From positions 1-64,000 of the forward strand of contig DGYA01000001.1 of the NCBI GenBank assembly GCA_002396505.1: 64,000 bases of DNA, written 5' to 3'. A model generated the notes under the pieces. It did no database searches. It was not told the DNA's origin and saw only the letters and a program-made list of their open reading frames with translations. A program made the position numbers and the translations under genes. Below, piece after piece: positions 23,832 to 32,758 of the stretch (its first letter is position 1; each line of letters opens with the position of its first letter). The stretch comes from Cyanobacteria bacterium UBA5018 (GTDB lineage Bacteria; Cyanobacteriota; Cyanobacteriia; PCC-6307; Cyanobiaceae).

Positions 23832-24305
23832 GTGGGCTTGTCTCGAATTTCCCTGCTGCTAGCAGCTGATATAATGATTAGTTCAGGAGTGGCCAACGCG
23901 GCGCCAACCTGCACCTTTCTGCAGCCAATCGGCGGCGACGGCAACAGCCCGATTGTGACCAAGAAGCTGAGCCGCGCCAAGGTAATGCCCTTCGCAAAAA
24001 CAAATTGGAATACCGATTTTACCGTAAATCAACCCTACACTAGTTTTAAGTTTTTCTTTACGGCAGACACCTCCGATGCTAAGGCCAAGTATCCGGTGGA
24101 AGGCTTCATGAAATTCAGCGACGGCACTAGCCTTCAGGTAATCAATGAGAACATGAGCCCTCCCATTGGCAGCGGGCGCATGTTTGGCCCATTCGCGGCA
24201 GTTCCGGGCAAGCAAGCCAGTCAAATGAACTTTAAGGTGGGTGATAGCAGCAACCCGGCAGCGATTGGCTTTAGCTATAGGATTTCAGTTCAGGGCTGCC
24301 GCTGA
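23832..24305 (+). CDS. Small exported protein of unknown function
   Basis: A GTG start gives 157 residues. The N-terminus (ISLLLAADIMISSGVANA) is a signal peptide with cleavage expected after ANA, leaving a mature part that begins APTCTFLQPIGG and ends QGCR, so a single disulphide between the terminal cysteines is possible. The middle is beta-rich with alternating aromatic residues (TDFTVNQPYTSFKFFFTAD, VEGFMKFSDGTS). I recognise no family. Five bases separate it from the ATG of the next hydrolase gene, so they may form an operon. Confidence 0.55.
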   Translation: MGLSRISLLLAADIMISSGVANAAPTCTFLQPIGGDGNSPIVTKKLSRAKVMPFAKTNWNTDFTVNQPYTSFKFFFTADTSDAKAKYPVEGFMKFSDGTSLQVINENMSPPIGSGRMFGPFAAVPGKQASQMNFKVGDSSNPAAIGFSYRISVQGCR

Positions 24306-24309
24306 TTCC

Positions 24310-25884
24310 ATGGCCCTTTCACCCCTGCCTGCTTCCATGACCTGCGAACCTCGGCGCCGCCTGCGCCGCACCGCCCGCAGTATCACCCAGGCGGGGGTGT
24401 TAGCGCTAGCTACGACTTTGCCGTTATGGGGGCCTTCCGCTCAAGCCCTTGAACAGGTGATCATTAAAGTGCCGCTGCTGGAGACCAGCATCACGGTAGA
24501 TCTAAATGAACTAACGGATCCGAACCTCCTGGTGAGGGGAAATAGTGATTTAGCCGAATTAGACCGGGCCAGTAACGGTGCCATCGGTCGCAAATTGATC
24601 GAACTTCTAAATGCTCCGGTGCCACTGAGCCTTGCCCAAGTAGCCGATGGTTCAGTGGGTTCCCCTCTATTGGAGCAGGCCCTGCTGGTGCTCTCCTCGT
24701 TCGGCAGTATTCAAGGACGTAGCCCAGATCTCAGCGGCCGCACCCTTCAGGAGGCTTTTCGCAAAGCTTCCATCAATGGCGAACCCAGCCTGCTGGCCTT
24801 GATGAAGGCGATCCCCGGAAAATCTGTCACCTTGGATTTGGGTCGGGCCCGCTTCATCATCGAACAGATGCAAAGGCAGCACCGCCGCGCCGAAGCCCTG
24901 TTGAAATCCACCCCAGCAGTTACTGTCACAGCGGCAACTGGTGATTCTCTACCGCTGCAACGCTCGGAAGTTCAGCTGGCGGTGCCCCACCGGAAAGAGC
25001 CGCTCAAGTTGCTATTGCTAAGGCCCACTCGCGGAGGAAACGGTCATTTGGTGGTGATCTCCCATGGTCTTTGGGATGGGCCAGAGAGTTTTGAGGGCTG
25101 GGCAAGGCTGCTGGCGGGTCAGGGCTACAGCGTGGTGTTGCCCTATCACCCCGGCAGCGATAGCAGCCAGCAGCAGGCCATGCTCAGCGGCCAAGTACCG
25201 CCACCTGGTCCGGAAGAACTAGAACTGCGGCCCCGCGATATCAGTGCCGTAATTGACGCAGTAGCCGCTGGGCGGCTACCAAGTTTTGCTGGAGTAAGGG
25301 GTGATCGGGTAGTGGTGATTGGCCATTCATGGGGGGCCACCACCACCCTGCAGCTGGCCGGAGTCAAACCCAGCGATACCCTGCTGCGCTCCCGCTGCTC
25401 CGACCTCAACGACCCAGAACGCAACCTCAGTTGGACACTGCAGTGTAGTTGGCTAAAGGGGGTTCGTCGCGGTGCCATACAGGATGCACGGGTGATTTCG
25501 GTGGTAGCCGTAAGTCCGCCAACTTCGCTCTTGTTTGATCAAGGGGCAGCCCAGGGCATGACCGGCCGGGTGCTATTGGTGAGCGGCAGCCATGACTGGG
25601 TGGTACCGCCCGACCCAGAAGCGATTAACCCCATGGCCCGCAGTAGAGCCCTGGGCAACCGGCTGGTGCTAGCCAAAGGTGGCGATCACTTCAACCTAAG
25701 GCCTGGCACCAGTGCCGATGGTGGCGTTCTTGGCCCATTGATCCTGGCTTGGACAAAGGGTTCGTTTGCGGCAGGCGCTGGCGTGAGACCCGCCCCTAAC
25801 GCCAGCTCATTCATAACTGATTCAGGCTGGGGCAACAGCCAAATCCCCCTAAGAGACGTCACAACTCGCCTTGGCACTAATTAA
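24310..25884 (+). CDS. Secreted alpha/beta hydrolase with N-terminal DUF1400-type domain
   Basis: I use ATG 24310, just after the preceding stop, giving about 524 residues. A twin-arginine-like basic start ([10 protein letters not shown]) and a hydrophobic stretch end at PSAQALEQ, a probable signal cleavage site. Residues to about 220 correspond to the DUF1400 region of cyanobacterial lipases and dienelactone-hydrolase-like proteins ([20 protein letters not shown]). The hydrolase core follows: [14 protein letters not shown], the nucleophile [11 protein letters not shown], a late Asp in [13 protein letters not shown] and His in [10 protein letters not shown]. It probably acts in the periplasm or outer envelope on lipids or esters. 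Confidence 0.8.
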   Translation: MALSPLPASMTCEPRRRLRRTARSITQAGVLALATTLPLWGPSAQALEQVIIKVPLLETSITVDLNELTDPNLLVRGNSDLAELDRASNGAIGRKLIELLNAPVPLSLAQVADGSVGSPLLEQALLVLSSFGSIQGRSPDLSGRTLQEAFRKASINGEPSLLALMKAIPGKSVTLDLGRARFIIEQMQRQHRRAEALLKSTPAVTVTAATGDSLPLQRSEVQLAVPHRKEPLKLLLLRPTRGGNGHLVVISHGLWDGPESFEGWARLLAGQGYSVVLPYHPGSDSSQQQAMLSGQVPPPGPEELELRPRDISAVIDAVAAGRLPSFAGVRGDRVVVIGHSWGATTTLQLAGVKPSDTLLRSRCSDLNDPERNLSWTLQCSWLKGVRRGAIQDARVISVVAVSPPTSLLFDQGAAQGMTGRVLLVSGSHDWVVPPDPEAINPMARSRALGNRLVLAKGGDHFNLRPGTSADGGVLGPLILAWTKGSFAAGAGVRPAPNASSFITDSGWGNSQIPLRDVTTRLGTN

Positions 25885-25895
25885 GCATTTGTACA

Positions 25896-26333
25896 GTGCT
25901 TAATTTTAACCGAATCAGACTGATAGCGGTGGGGAAGGTACGCAAGAGCTGGATTCGCGAGGGTATTGCCCTGTTGCTAAAACGCCTACCTGGGCTGAGC
26001 ATCTTGGAACTACGTGATGGGGGCATGGAGCGGGAAGCCGGTGCCGTGTTGCTGGCAATCAAGCCCGATGAGCAACTTGTTGTTCTCAGTGAAGAGGGGG
26101 AATGTTTAACCTCAGTGAAGTTTGCCCAGAAGTTGTCTCAGCTGGGGTCTGACCGCCTGGCCTTTGTGATTGGCGGCGCCGGCGGCATAGATGCATCACT
26201 AAAAGAGAAAGCCGCCTGGTGCCTCAGCCTCTCACCGATGACATTCCCCCACGAACTAGCAAGATTGATACTACTAGAACAAATCTATCGGGCCCAGTCG
26301 ATCCTACAAGGAGGCCCTTATCACCGAGAATGA
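25896..26333 (+). CDS. rlmH: 23S rRNA pseudouridine-1915 N3-methyltransferase RlmH
   Basis: A GTG start gives 145 residues, normal for this SPOUT-class enzyme. The signature pieces are all present: [35 protein letters not shown], the SAM knot [10 protein letters not shown], and the C-terminal block [20 protein letters not shown] followed by GGPYHRE. RlmH methylates pseudouridine 1915 in helix 69 of 23S rRNA after subunit joining. It follows the DUF1400 hydrolase by 11 bases and could be co-transcribed. Confidence 0.95.
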   Translation: MLNFNRIRLIAVGKVRKSWIREGIALLLKRLPGLSILELRDGGMEREAGAVLLAIKPDEQLVVLSEEGECLTSVKFAQKLSQLGSDRLAFVIGGAGGIDASLKEKAAWCLSLSPMTFPHELARLILLEQIYRAQSILQGGPYHRE

Positions 26334-26594
26334 GAGGTAAAAAATTCTCGTAAACGACATCAATATCAAAACATTGAGGGAACTTCAAAATTTCAAGTCT
26401 CGCGATCTAGCGACGAGAGAATGCTATCAATCTCTGCGCGCCTCCAGACTCGCAGGGTTGAGCTCGGCTGGTAGGGAATTGGCTAAAATCGGTTGAGATG
26501 ACCTTAGATGAACTTGGATAAGATAAGACAAAATAGTAATGGTCTCCATCTTAGGAGTGCCAACATGCAACAGCGGCGGGGCAATGGCAGCAGA

Positions 26595-28838
26595 TCAGAC
26601 TGTCACTAAGCCAGAATGGCGAATCAAGGCCTCGCTATTGGCAGGGCGACCTCGAAACTGCTCATACACTTCGGCGGGGGAACGGCTGCCACCTAAGCTC
26701 AACACAGTGGCCCGAAAACGTCTGCCGATGGCAACAATTTCATCCTCCTGGTCAAGGCCTACCTCTTCAAAAGCACTGAAGGCATCGGCACTTAATACCT
26801 CAGCCCACTTGTAGGAATAGTAGCCAGCGGCATATCCTCCGGCAAATATATGACTGAAGGCGCAGAGGAAGGCGTCTTCTTTAATTGGTTCCAGTATGGT
26901 GGTGCTAGGGGCCAACTTACGCCTTAGTTGATCAGGTGTTTCACCACTGGTGGGACTCCAGCTACTGTGCAGCCTCAGGTCAGTTAACGCTAAATGGACC
27001 TGCCGCAAGGTGGCAGAGCCACCCATAAAGGTGCGGGCGGCCAGCAATTTTTGATACTCCTCTTCCGGCAGGGGAGCGCCGCTCTGCCAATGGCGGGCCA
27101 TGCCAAACAAGGTGGCCCGATCATAACACCAGTTCTCCATAAACTGACTGGGAAGCTCTACTGCATCCCACTCCACCTGGTTGATCCCAGCAGCTTGAGG
27201 TCGATCCACGGTGGTGAGCATGTGCTGTAGGCCGTGGCCAAATTCGTGAAAGAGCGTTTCTACTTCATCAAATGTCATCAGGCTAGGAGTATCTCCAAGC
27301 GGTGGGCTCTGGTTGCAAATCAGATAAGCAACCGGCAGCACTGGTGCGCCGCTGCCACTGATACCTCGCCCCAAACACTCATCCATCCAGGCACCGCCCC
27401 GCTTACTACCGGGCCTGCTAAAGGGATCAAGATAGAAGGAAGCCAGGGGCAGTTTGCTGGCAGCATCGAGTACATGAAAAAAGCGAACATCGGCATGCCA
27501 TCGTGGTGCCAGATTTTTGCAAATTTTATTATCACCAGCTAACTCCTCACCGGTTTGATTTTCGCCGGTTTGATTAATGCTATTTGGATTGCTGACAGCG
27601 AGATCGCTGCCATCTATATTTTCGACAGTCAGATCATTCGCGGCCAGGTTATCGCCATGAACTTGATCGGCATCGACAATGCGAATATCAAAAAGTCTCT
27701 GGCAGAGCTGAAACAGGCCCTGCAGCACCTGCTGAAGTGGAAAGTAGGGCCTTAAGGCCTCGCTATCCAGCTCAAAGCTCTCTTGGCGCAGCAGTTCAGA
27801 CCAGTAACTAAAGTCCCATGGCTTAAAGTCCTCTGCCTCTGGGCAGCCATGGCGCTGGGCACAAGCCCGCAGTTGTGCTAATTCAGCCTGGGCCACTGGA
27901 TAGGCTGCTGCTCGCAGTTCCTCCAGTAGCTGTTCCACCTCTGCCACAGAATCAGCCATCTTGGCGGCCAGGCTCACTTCCGCCCAGTTTGCATAGCCTA
28001 ATAGCTGGGCTTGCCGCAGCCGTAAACTAAGAATCTGCTCAATCAAGGGCAGATTGTTTAAATCACCGCTGGCGGCCCTACTCACCTGGGCGCGATACAC
28101 TTGTTCGCGTAGGTCACGCCGCTGGCTGTATTTGAGAAATGGCACTAGCCGAGGCATATCCAAACCCATCCGCCAGCCAGTCTCGCCGGCTTGCTGGGCC
28201 GCATCGGCCAGCAACTGACAAAGACTGGCTGGCAAACCGGCCAGGTCAGCTGCTTCGCTGAGGTTGAGACTCCAACCGTTGGTGGCATCAAGCACGTTAT
28301 TTCCATACTGGGAGGCCAACTGGGCCAGGGTGGCGGTAGCGGCATTGAACTCCTGCTGCTCTGCTCCCTCCAGGCCCACCCCCCGCAACTGCATATCCCG
28401 CAGTTCCGCCGCCACAATGCGCCGCTGGGTGGTATCAAGGTTTTGATCCCCAGCCTGCAGTTGTTCCAGAGCTCTGTAAATAATGCGTGATTGGCCCACC
28501 CGATTGCCAAAAGCCACTACTGCAGCCTGCTGGCTTTGGTGGGCTTGGCGCAGTTCCGGCGTATTACACACCCCATTTAGATGGCTAACCACCCCCCAAC
28601 TCCAGCGCAATCTTTCGCCGAGCAAGTGCAGAGGCTGCATCACCTCGTCCCAAACCAAGGCTGAATCGCCAGATAAAAGTTGATCAAGCCGACCTTCCAA
28701 TGCCGTCAGTTCAGCATTAAGTTGTTCCAACAGCAGGGGAATACCCTGGTTTACCTGATCAGGATTTATATCTTGAAATTCAGGCAATCCAGCGCCCGCC
28801 AGGAGTGGCAGTGCAGGAAGGGTGGCTGAGCTGTTCAT
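26595..28838 (-). CDS. prlC: M3-family oligopeptidase (PrlC/OpdA-type) with a pentapeptide-like insertion
   Basis: A 747-residue thimet-oligopeptidase relative. The zinc motif HEFGHGLQHML is at residues 531-541 with the downstream Glu of the family, and NQVEWDAVELPSQFMENWCY follows as the conserved substrate-side block. It degrades short peptides in the cytosol, including cleaved signal peptides. Family members run to about 690-700 residues. The excess is a hydrophilic insertion at about residues 391-445, between FDIRIVDA and PRWHADVRFF, built of five-residue units (HGDNL, AANDL, TVENI, DGSDL, TGENQ, TGEEL). The insertion sits in a surface loop position and the flanking motif order is intact, so the enzyme is probably active. 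It follows ndhD on the same strand. Confidence 0.9.
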   Translation of the reverse strand: MNSSATLPALPLLAGAGLPEFQDINPDQVNQGIPLLLEQLNAELTALEGRLDQLLSGDSALVWDEVMQPLHLLGERLRWSWGVVSHLNGVCNTPELRQAHQSQQAAVVAFGNRVGQSRIIYRALEQLQAGDQNLDTTQRRIVAAELRDMQLRGVGLEGAEQQEFNAATATLAQLASQYGNNVLDATNGWSLNLSEAADLAGLPASLCQLLADAAQQAGETGWRMGLDMPRLVPFLKYSQRRDLREQVYRAQVSRAASGDLNNLPLIEQILSLRLRQAQLLGYANWAEVSLAAKMADSVAEVEQLLEELRAAAYPVAQAELAQLRACAQRHGCPEAEDFKPWDFSYWSELLRQESFELDSEALRPYFPLQQVLQGLFQLCQRLFDIRIVDADQVHGDNLAANDLTVENIDGSDLAVSNPNSINQTGENQTGEELAGDNKICKNLAPRWHADVRFFHVLDAASKLPLASFYLDPFSRPGSKRGGAWMDECLGRGISGSGAPVLPVAYLICNQSPPLGDTPSLMTFDEVETLFHEFGHGLQHMLTTVDRPQAAGINQVEWDAVELPSQFMENWCYDRATLFGMARHWQSGAPLPEEEYQKLLAARTFMGGSATLRQVHLALTDLRLHSSWSPTSGETPDQLRRKLAPSTTILEPIKEDAFLCAFSHIFAGGYAAGYYSYKWAEVLSADAFSAFEEVGLDQEDEIVAIGRRFRATVLSLGGSRSPAEVYEQFRGRPANSEALIRHSGLVTV
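27504..27668 (-). repeat. 15-bp periodic insertion inside the M3 peptidase gene
   Basis: The insertion carries roughly eleven diverged 15-base units, encoding five-residue motifs with Asn/Asp-Leu at positions 3-5 (GDNL, ANDL, GSDL, GEEL). The pattern resembles pentapeptide-repeat proteins, which use exactly this period, but the units are few and variable. It has lower GC than the flanking enzyme sequence. Confidence 0.75.
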
Positions 28839-28968
28839 TTTATCTCCAAAAGGAAGCGGATAGCTTTTGAGATTAATCTGGATAATCTAAGCCAGATTTG
28901 AAAAATCAGCGAACCGGCAGAGGTTTGGCAAAGAAGGTAGCCGGCCAACTGGAGAGCTGAAAGCCCAA

Positions 28969-29004
28969 GTGAAAGCTCAGGCGAAAGCTCAGGCGAAAGC
29001 TCAG
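28969..29004. repeat. 12-bp tandem repeat, 3 units, between ndhD and the M3 peptidase gene
   Basis: Three copies of GYGAAAGCTCAG lie in tandem, with related half copies on both sides (28940-29040). On the minus strand the array could read ELSP repeats in a 62-codon frame (28835-29023), but that frame has no protein-like character otherwise. Confidence 0.8.
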
Positions 29005-29027
29005 CAGAGAAGAGCTGAGGCAAGAAC

Positions 29028-30596
29028 TCAGCCGAAAGGCAAGTTTATAGTACTAGCTAACAGGGAAACATTCTCTAAGTTTCGAGCCAGGGCATCGGTG
29101 CTCGCTTCATAAACATCGATCGCTACCCGAGGCCAGAAGCCAATAATCAAGGTTGGCACTAGCAGGGTGAGGCCAATAAACAGTTCGCGAGGCTTCATGT
29201 CTCCCACCACAGCCATGGCTGGGATGCGTGGGCCAAAGAACACCCTGCGGCAGAGACTGAGCAAGTACACAGGTGTCAACACAAGTCCGATAGCGGCTAG
29301 CACGATCGTGATTACTCGAAAGCCAATCGTGAACTGTTCGCTCTGGGTGATCCCCAGAAAAACTGTGATCTCACTGACAAATCCACTCATGCCTGGCAGG
29401 GCCAAGGAAGCCAGGGAGCTGGCCAGAAAAAAGGCAAAGGTAATCGGCAGGGCCTTGGCAAGGCCGCCCATATTGGGAATAGATAGAGTTTTGGTGCGCT
29501 CGTAGAAGACGCCGGTAATAAAAAACATTGCCGCCGCAATCAAACCATGGCTAATCATTTGCAACATGGCACCACTAATGCCCAGGGCATCTATGGCGCC
29601 AATACCCAGTAGCACAAAACCCATATGGCTGACTGAACTGCAGGCGATGCGGCGCTTGACGTTGTCCTGGGCAAAGGCATTAAGAGCGCCATAAACAATA
29701 TTTACAATTCCCAAAACTATCAGAGCAGGCGCAATAATTAAATGGGCTTCCGGCAACATCTGCACGTTAAATCGCAACAGGGCATAGCCACCCATCTTTA
29801 AAAGCACACCAGCCAGCAGCATTGATACCGGTGCATTCGCCTCTCCATGGGCATCGGCTAGCCAAGTATGCAAAGGGAAAATCGGCAATTTCACGCCAAA
29901 GCCGATCAAAAATCCCAGATAACAAAGCAACCCGAAGCTACCGCCAGCGGATCTAGCCGCCAGCTCCGAGAGGTTGAGAGTGAATTGATCACCTGATAGG
30001 GCTAGAGCTAAGCCGCTGATCAGGATTAACAGCGAGGCTGTGGCGGTATAAAGGATGAATTTTGTGGCAGCGTATTGACGCTGCTGACCGCCCCAAATGG
30101 CAATCAGCAAATAGACAGGCACCAATTCCAGTTCCCAGGCCAGGAAAAAAAGTAAAAAGTCTTGGGAAAGGAATACTAATGACTGGGCCGATGCCTGTAC
30201 CAGCAGTAGACCAAAATAGAGCTTGGTCTTGCGATTTACATTCCAACTGGCGGCAACCGACAGCAGGGTAACCAGACCAGATAACAACACCAGCGGTGCC
30301 GATAGCCCATCGGCAGCCAGGGACCACTCCAGTCCCAGGGAAGGTAGCCAGCTGAGCCGCTCCACCAACTGCAGCTCGCTGAGCTGACCGTCGAAGTGGC
30401 GGCTAAAGGCCACCAACATCAACACCAGATCCGCGAACAGCACCCCCAGGGCGATCGTGCGCGGCCAGCGCGGATCGGTGCCATCGCCGGGCAGCAGCGG
30501 CATCACCAGCGAAAAGGCCGCTGGCAGCAGCGTGATCAAACTCAGCCAGGGAAAGGCGGAGGACGCGGCCGACATGGGCAGGATTGCGTCCATCAC
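29028..30596 (-). CDS. ndhD: NAD(P)H-quinone oxidoreductase subunit 4 (NdhD)
   Basis: A 522-residue proton-pumping subunit of cyanobacterial NDH-1, with about fourteen transmembrane helices. Family hallmarks are [20 protein letters not shown] (the conserved helix-5 Glu), [20 protein letters not shown] with the conserved Lys and His, [19 protein letters not shown], and [13 protein letters not shown]. The complex runs cyclic electron flow around photosystem I and respiration in the thylakoid membrane. NdhD paralogues also serve CO2-uptake NDH-1MS complexes; I do not assign the class here. The order thrS-glk-thrB-ndhD followed by the M3 peptidase matches picocyanobacterial genomes. Confidence 0.95.
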   Translation of the reverse strand: MMDAILPMSAASSAFPWLSLITLLPAAFSLVMPLLPGDGTDPRWPRTIALGVLFADLVLMLVAFSRHFDGQLSELQLVERLSWLPSLGLEWSLAADGLSAPLVLLSGLVTLLSVAASWNVNRKTKLYFGLLLVQASAQSLVFLSQDFLLFFLAWELELVPVYLLIAIWGGQQRQYAATKFILYTATASLLILISGLALALSGDQFTLNLSELAARSAGGSFGLLCYLGFLIGFGVKLPIFPLHTWLADAHGEANAPVSMLLAGVLLKMGGYALLRFNVQMLPEAHLIIAPALIVLGIVNIVYGALNAFAQDNVKRRIACSSVSHMGFVLLGIGAIDALGISGAMLQMISHGLIAAAMFFITGVFYERTKTLSIPNMGGLAKALPITFAFFLASSLASLALPGMSGFVSEITVFLGITQSEQFTIGFRVITIVLAAIGLVLTPVYLLSLCRRVFFGPRIPAMAVVGDMKPRELFIGLTLLVPTLIIGFWPRVAIDVYEASTDALARNLENVSLLASTINLPFG

Positions 30597-30750
30597 AGGA
30601 GAAAGCCGATGGCTGAGAATCTATCAGCGGCAGGGCTAGGCCTAGGCAGAAATACTCAGTGCGCCAAACTGGATTTCTGGGAGCTAGCCTTGGCGATTGG
30701 CCCAGTCGCTACAGGGTTTAAGGGGCCCAAAGGGTTAATGGGACCAGGGT

Positions 30751-31701
30751 TTAAAGGTCTGGCAGCGGCTGCCAGCGGCTGCCCTCGTGCTGCACCTGCA
30801 ACACCTCCGCCCGCGACTCCACCCCAGCTTTATGCCAGGCCCGCACCATCGCCTTGCTAACCGCCTCGGCCACCTCTGGCGGCCCCAGGGCCAGCAGGCT
30901 GGGCCCGGCGCCGCTGATCACGCAGCCCCAGGCGCCGGCCTCCAAAGCCGCCTGCCGCACCTGGTTCCCACCGATGATCAGCCCCCAGCGGTATGGCTCA
31001 TGCAGCCGGTCATGCATGCCGTCCTGGATCAGATCGCCGTTGCCAGTGCGCAGTCCTTGCAATAGAAGGGTGATCGAGCCGAGATTGATCACCGCATCGC
31101 CAATCGGAATCAGCTTGGGAATGGCCCGCCTCGCCTCGCTGGTGGTGAGCCGAATCGCCGGGATCGCCACCACAGGCACCACCTTCGGGGACCACTCGCA
31201 ACGCACCACCCGCCAACGGTGGGAGGCGGCCTTGGCGGTCATGCACAGCCCACCGACCAGGGAGGGCACGACGTTGTCGGGATGGCCCTCGATGTCGATA
31301 GCCAACTCCAGCAACTTCTCCTTGCTAAGGGGCTCCCCCACCAGGGCATTGGCACCAATCAAGCCGGCCACGATGGCGGTGGCGCTACTGCCAAGCCCCC
31401 GAGCCGGCGGCACAGCCAGCCGCACCCGAGCCTCAATGCCCACCGGTTCCTCCCCGGCCTCCTTCCAAACCCGCTGGGCTGAGCGGTAGACCAAATTATC
31501 GGGCCCGCCGCGCAGGTGAGCCCCCTCACTGCCCTCAATGATCAGCTCGAAGCGCTCACTGCCCCCCTCTATACAGCGCAGTTCAAACACATTGTCGAGC
31601 TGCAGGGCGCTGCCGAGGCAATCGAAACCTGGGCCCAGGTTGGCAGTCGTGGCAGGCACATGCACCTCAACCCCTTGCCCAACGCGGGGACGCACCATCA
31701 C
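30751..31701 (-). CDS. thrB: Homoserine kinase
   Basis: A 316-residue GHMP kinase that phosphorylates homoserine on the way to threonine. The N-terminal VHVPATTANLGPGFDCLGSAL and the ATP loop PPARGLGSSATAIVAGLIGAN are characteristic, and the C-terminal GCVISGAGPSLLAL is the third GHMP motif. It starts 24 bases after the glucokinase stop, in one minus-strand run with thrS, glk and ndhD. Confidence 0.95.
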   Translation of the reverse strand: MMVRPRVGQGVEVHVPATTANLGPGFDCLGSALQLDNVFELRCIEGGSERFELIIEGSEGAHLRGGPDNLVYRSAQRVWKEAGEEPVGIEARVRLAVPPARGLGSSATAIVAGLIGANALVGEPLSKEKLLELAIDIEGHPDNVVPSLVGGLCMTAKAASHRWRVVRCEWSPKVVPVVAIPAIRLTTSEARRAIPKLIPIGDAVINLGSITLLLQGLRTGNGDLIQDGMHDRLHEPYRWGLIIGGNQVRQAALEAGAWGCVISGAGPSLLALGPPEVAEAVSKAMVRAWHKAGVESRAEVLQVQHEGSRWQPLPDL

Positions 31702-31725
31702 AACATCTCTTCTGGTCCCAGTGTC

Positions 31726-32721
31726 TCAGCTCATCAGCATGCGAGCCCGGCAGGCGGCACTGAAGGGGCCAATCGCCGGATCGATCACCGCCATGATCGG
31801 CATCGGATCGAGCACCGCCTGCAGCCTGCCCTTGGCGGCAAAGGGCTCCAGGAAGGCAGGGCTGCGCAGAGACTCCAGCAATTTGCCGGCCGTGCCGCCC
31901 GCCAACCAGATGCCGCCTCGGCTGAGGGAAGCCAGGGCCAAATCCCCGGTGACGCTGCCATAGGCCGCCAGCCACAAAGCCAATGCTTCCTGGCCTAACG
32001 GATCGCCGGCGGCGGCGGCGGCGGCTACGGCTGAGGGCAGATCGCCACTGACCCTGGCCAGGGGGTGATCGCCAGCGGGGTGGTGGCAGGCCAGCAGCCA
32101 GCGGGCCACGTGGCCCAGACCCGTGCCACTCACCACCCGCTCGATCGACAGCCGATCTAGCGCCAAATCGGCCATCAGCCACTGCTTTAGCTCCCATTCA
32201 GCGGCGCTGCGGGGAGCAAATTCGCCGTGAGCCGCCTCACTGGCCAGGGCCTGCAGCCCCTGGACACCAGGCAAGCCCCAGGCCACCCCGAGTCCGGTGC
32301 CGGCCCCTAGCACCAGCAGCGGTTGATCCGCTTCCGCCCTGCCTGGCTTGATCAGCGCCTGCTGATCGCCGCCCAGCTGGGGCAGCCCGTAGATGAGCAC
32401 GGCGAAGTCATTTACCAGTTCCAAGGCGGCGATGCCGGTGGCAGCCGCCAGGGCCTTTTCCTCCAGTTGCCAGGGCAGGTTGGTAAGCCTGGCCCGGCCG
32501 TGCTGCACCGGCCCTGCCACAGCGAAACAGGCGGCCGCAGGCCGCTCGGCCCCATCAGCCGTATCGGCCAGAAATGCCTGCAGCATTGGCTCCAGGCTGG
32601 CCCAGTCAGCCGAGCGATAGCGCTGGCTGTGGATCAAGTTGAGCTGGTTGTCCGGCCCAAGGCCATAGAGGGACAGCAGGGTCTTGGTGCCGCCGATATC
32701 GCCGGCCAGCAGGGTGGTCAT
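31726..32721 (-). CDS. glk: Glucokinase
   Basis: A 331-residue bacterial glucokinase. The phosphate-1 motif is LLAGDIGGTKTLLSLYG, the substrate part shows ELVNDFAVLIYGLP (catalytic Asp), LVLGAGTGLGVAWG, and SEAAHGEFAP (the E-x-x-H glucose contact), and GGIWLAGGTAGKLL is the adenosine motif. It makes glucose-6-phosphate in the cytosol from glucose released from glycogen or sucrose. It is the middle gene of a tight run between thrS and thrB (gaps 37 and 24 bases). Confidence 0.95.
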   Translation of the reverse strand: MTTLLAGDIGGTKTLLSLYGLGPDNQLNLIHSQRYRSADWASLEPMLQAFLADTADGAERPAAACFAVAGPVQHGRARLTNLPWQLEEKALAAATGIAALELVNDFAVLIYGLPQLGGDQQALIKPGRAEADQPLLVLGAGTGLGVAWGLPGVQGLQALASEAAHGEFAPRSAAEWELKQWLMADLALDRLSIERVVSGTGLGHVARWLLACHHPAGDHPLARVSGDLPSAVAAAAAAGDPLGQEALALWLAAYGSVTGDLALASLSRGGIWLAGGTAGKLLESLRSPAFLEPFAAKGRLQAVLDPMPIMAVIDPAIGPFSAACRARMLMS

Positions 32722-32758
32722 CTAGGAGCGGAGGTAGGGGTGGGGGCAGGGGTGGGTC

